From Streptomyces sioyaensis (GTDB taxonomy: Bacteria; Actinomycetota; Actinomycetes; Streptomycetales; Streptomycetaceae): a DNA stretch of 64,000 nt. Below, in pieces: positions 63,075 through 64,000 of the stretch (the stretch's first letter is position 1; each line of letters begins with the position of its first letter). The notes under the pieces are model-generated. The model saw only the letters and a program-made list of their open reading frames with translations. It was not told the origin of the DNA and ran no database searches. Position numbers and translations under genes: made by a program. Location of the stretch: assembly GCF_004122735.1 (NCBI RefSeq), contig NZ_SDIF01000017.1, forward strand, positions 1 through 64,000, written 5' to 3'.

Positions 63075-64000
63075 TCAGCCCTTCGGCAGTGGCACCCCGG
63101 TGGCCTTCGCCACGTCCGCGAGCATGTGCTCGGCGGCCTGGATGCCGATGCCGGACATCCACGTCTCGTCCGGCACGTTGAAGACCTTGTGCTGCTTGAC
63201 GGCCGGCAGGTCCTTCCAGACCGGGTTGGACGTGACGTCCTTCTGCTGGGTCTTGCCCGGCGCGTCCGCGGAGGCCACGAACACCAGGTCCGCGTTAGCC
63301 TTGTCGATCTGCTCCGGGCTGACGTCGAGCATGGTCTTGGCCGGGTCGGTGGAGCTCTGCGACTTCGGCCGGGCCAGGCCGATGTCGTCGAGGACCACAC
63401 CGCTGTAGGAGGACTTCTGATAGAGGCGGGTCGGGCCGGCTACGAAGCGCACGACCGAGGCCGAGGGCATCGTGCCGTGGTACTTCTTCTTGATGGCCGC
63501 GCCCAGCGCCTTGGCCCGGGTCTGGTACTCCGCCAGCTTCCGGTCGGCCTCCTTCTCCAGCCCCAGCGCCTTGGCGTGGACCTTCAGATTGGCCTTCCAG
63601 GGGCCGCCGGTGGTCTCGGTGAAGACGGTCGGCGCGATGGCCTGGAGCTTGTCGTAGATCTTCTCGTGCCGGACCTTGGAGGACAGGATCAGGTCGGGCT
63701 TCAGGGAGATGATCTTTTCGAGGTTGGGCTCCAACAGCGGACCGACGTCCTTGACGCCGCCGATCTCGTCCTTGAGGTAGGTGGGGAAGCCGCCCTCGGT
63801 CTTCATGTGCGGCGAGACCGCGCCGACGGGCTTGACGCCGAGGGTGGTGACGTCGTCCAGCTCACCGGTGTCCAGGACGACCACGCGCTTCGGCTTGGCG
63901 GGGATCTTCACCTCGCCGCCCATGGCGCTCTTGACGGTGCGCGGGAAGCCGGCGCCGGCCTTGCCCTGCGCCGCGTCGTCGCCGGCCTTGGTGCCGCCGC
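63075..64000 (-). CDS. Iron-siderophore ABC-transporter binding protein, 5' end outside window
   Basis: The frame is open to the right edge (GGTKAGDDAAQG... in the first visible codons), so the signal peptide and lipobox lie beyond it. The visible 307 residues match FecB/FhuD-type class III binding proteins: FPRTVKSAMGGEVKIPAKPKRVVVLD, a central helix (residues about 110-140 of the visible part) and WKDLPAVKQHKVFNV near the end. It should catch ferric siderophores outside the cell. Its place just before the synthesis operon suggests it takes up the product of that operon. Confidence 0.9.
   Translation of the reverse strand, partial: GGTKAGDDAAQGKAGAGFPRTVKSAMGGEVKIPAKPKRVVVLDTGELDDVTTLGVKPVGAVSPHMKTEGGFPTYLKDEIGGVKDVGPLLEPNLEKIISLKPDLILSSKVRHEKIYDKLQAIAPTVFTETTGGPWKANLKVHAKALGLEKEADRKLAEYQTRAKALGAAIKKKYHGTMPSASVVRFVAGPTRLYQKSSYSGVVLDDIGLARPKSQSSTDPAKTMLDVSPEQIDKANADLVFVASADAPGKTQQKDVTSNPVWKDLPAVKQHKVFNVPDETWMSGIGIQAAEHMLADVAKATGVPLPKG

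Overview
The window looks like chromosomal DNA of a streptomycete or close relative. GC is very high, third codon positions are GC-rich, GTG starts are common, and many genes overlap by ATGA or GTGA. The gene families agree: a gvpOAFGJLSK gas-vesicle operon, a DUF574-type methyltransferase, a SpoIIE phosphatase, two sugar permeases with no ATPase of their own, and Ku with a Lys/Ala-rich tail. I saw no tRNA, rRNA, insertion sequence or CRISPR array.

Layout. 1-6.4 kb: a HAD phosphatase cut by the window edge, a methyltransferase, a repeat-built YVTN beta-propeller/Ig-like protein, a RibD/DHFR-like reductase, a cyclotransferase-fold protein and a TAT-type lipoprotein. 6.4-13 kb: nucleoside deaminase, divergent from a double-ABM membrane protein and a bicovalent FAD oxidase; then an ATP-dependent DNA ligase broken by a frameshift, a Nudix hydrolase and an ArsR-like regulator. 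12.9-18.1 kb: an ABC importer for a sugar or sugar alcohol, with a zinc dehydrogenase and a DeoR regulator. 18.4-22.8 kb: STAS protein, sialidase, an ECF sigma factor with a partner protein, and a methyltransferase. 22.9-29.4 kb: dihydroxyacetone kinase dhaKLM, an APC permease, a vanadium haloperoxidase-like protein, and an agmatinase pseudogene with an internal deletion.

29.4-38.9 kb is a gas-vesicle region. A GAF/PAS/SpoIIE phosphatase stands beside gvpO-A-F-G-J-L-S-K and a CsbD-like gene. Beyond an SDR gene, two Gvp-associated genes (gvpY- and gvpZ-like) lie on the other strand. 39-50.9 kb carries an exported peptidase, small membrane proteins, Ku, a DUF2252 protein, AroQ, a stand-alone LigD-type polymerase/primase, an HhH DNA-repair protein, phosphoketolase and two very small proline-rich proteins. 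51.1-55.4 kb is one 1411-residue fusion of assimilatory nitrate reductase with a CysJ-like flavoprotein.

55.7-64 kb is an NRPS-independent siderophore locus. Read in its transcription direction, the order is ATP-grasp ligase, NIS synthetase, MFS exporter, NIS synthetase, PLP decarboxylase. This matches pvsABCDE of vibrioferrin synthesis in Vibrio. It is preceded by an iron-siderophore binding protein that runs off the right edge and ends in a clear intrinsic terminator. Within the window the themes are iron supply, DNA end-joining and stress-linked proteins, but no shared regulation is proven by the sequence.
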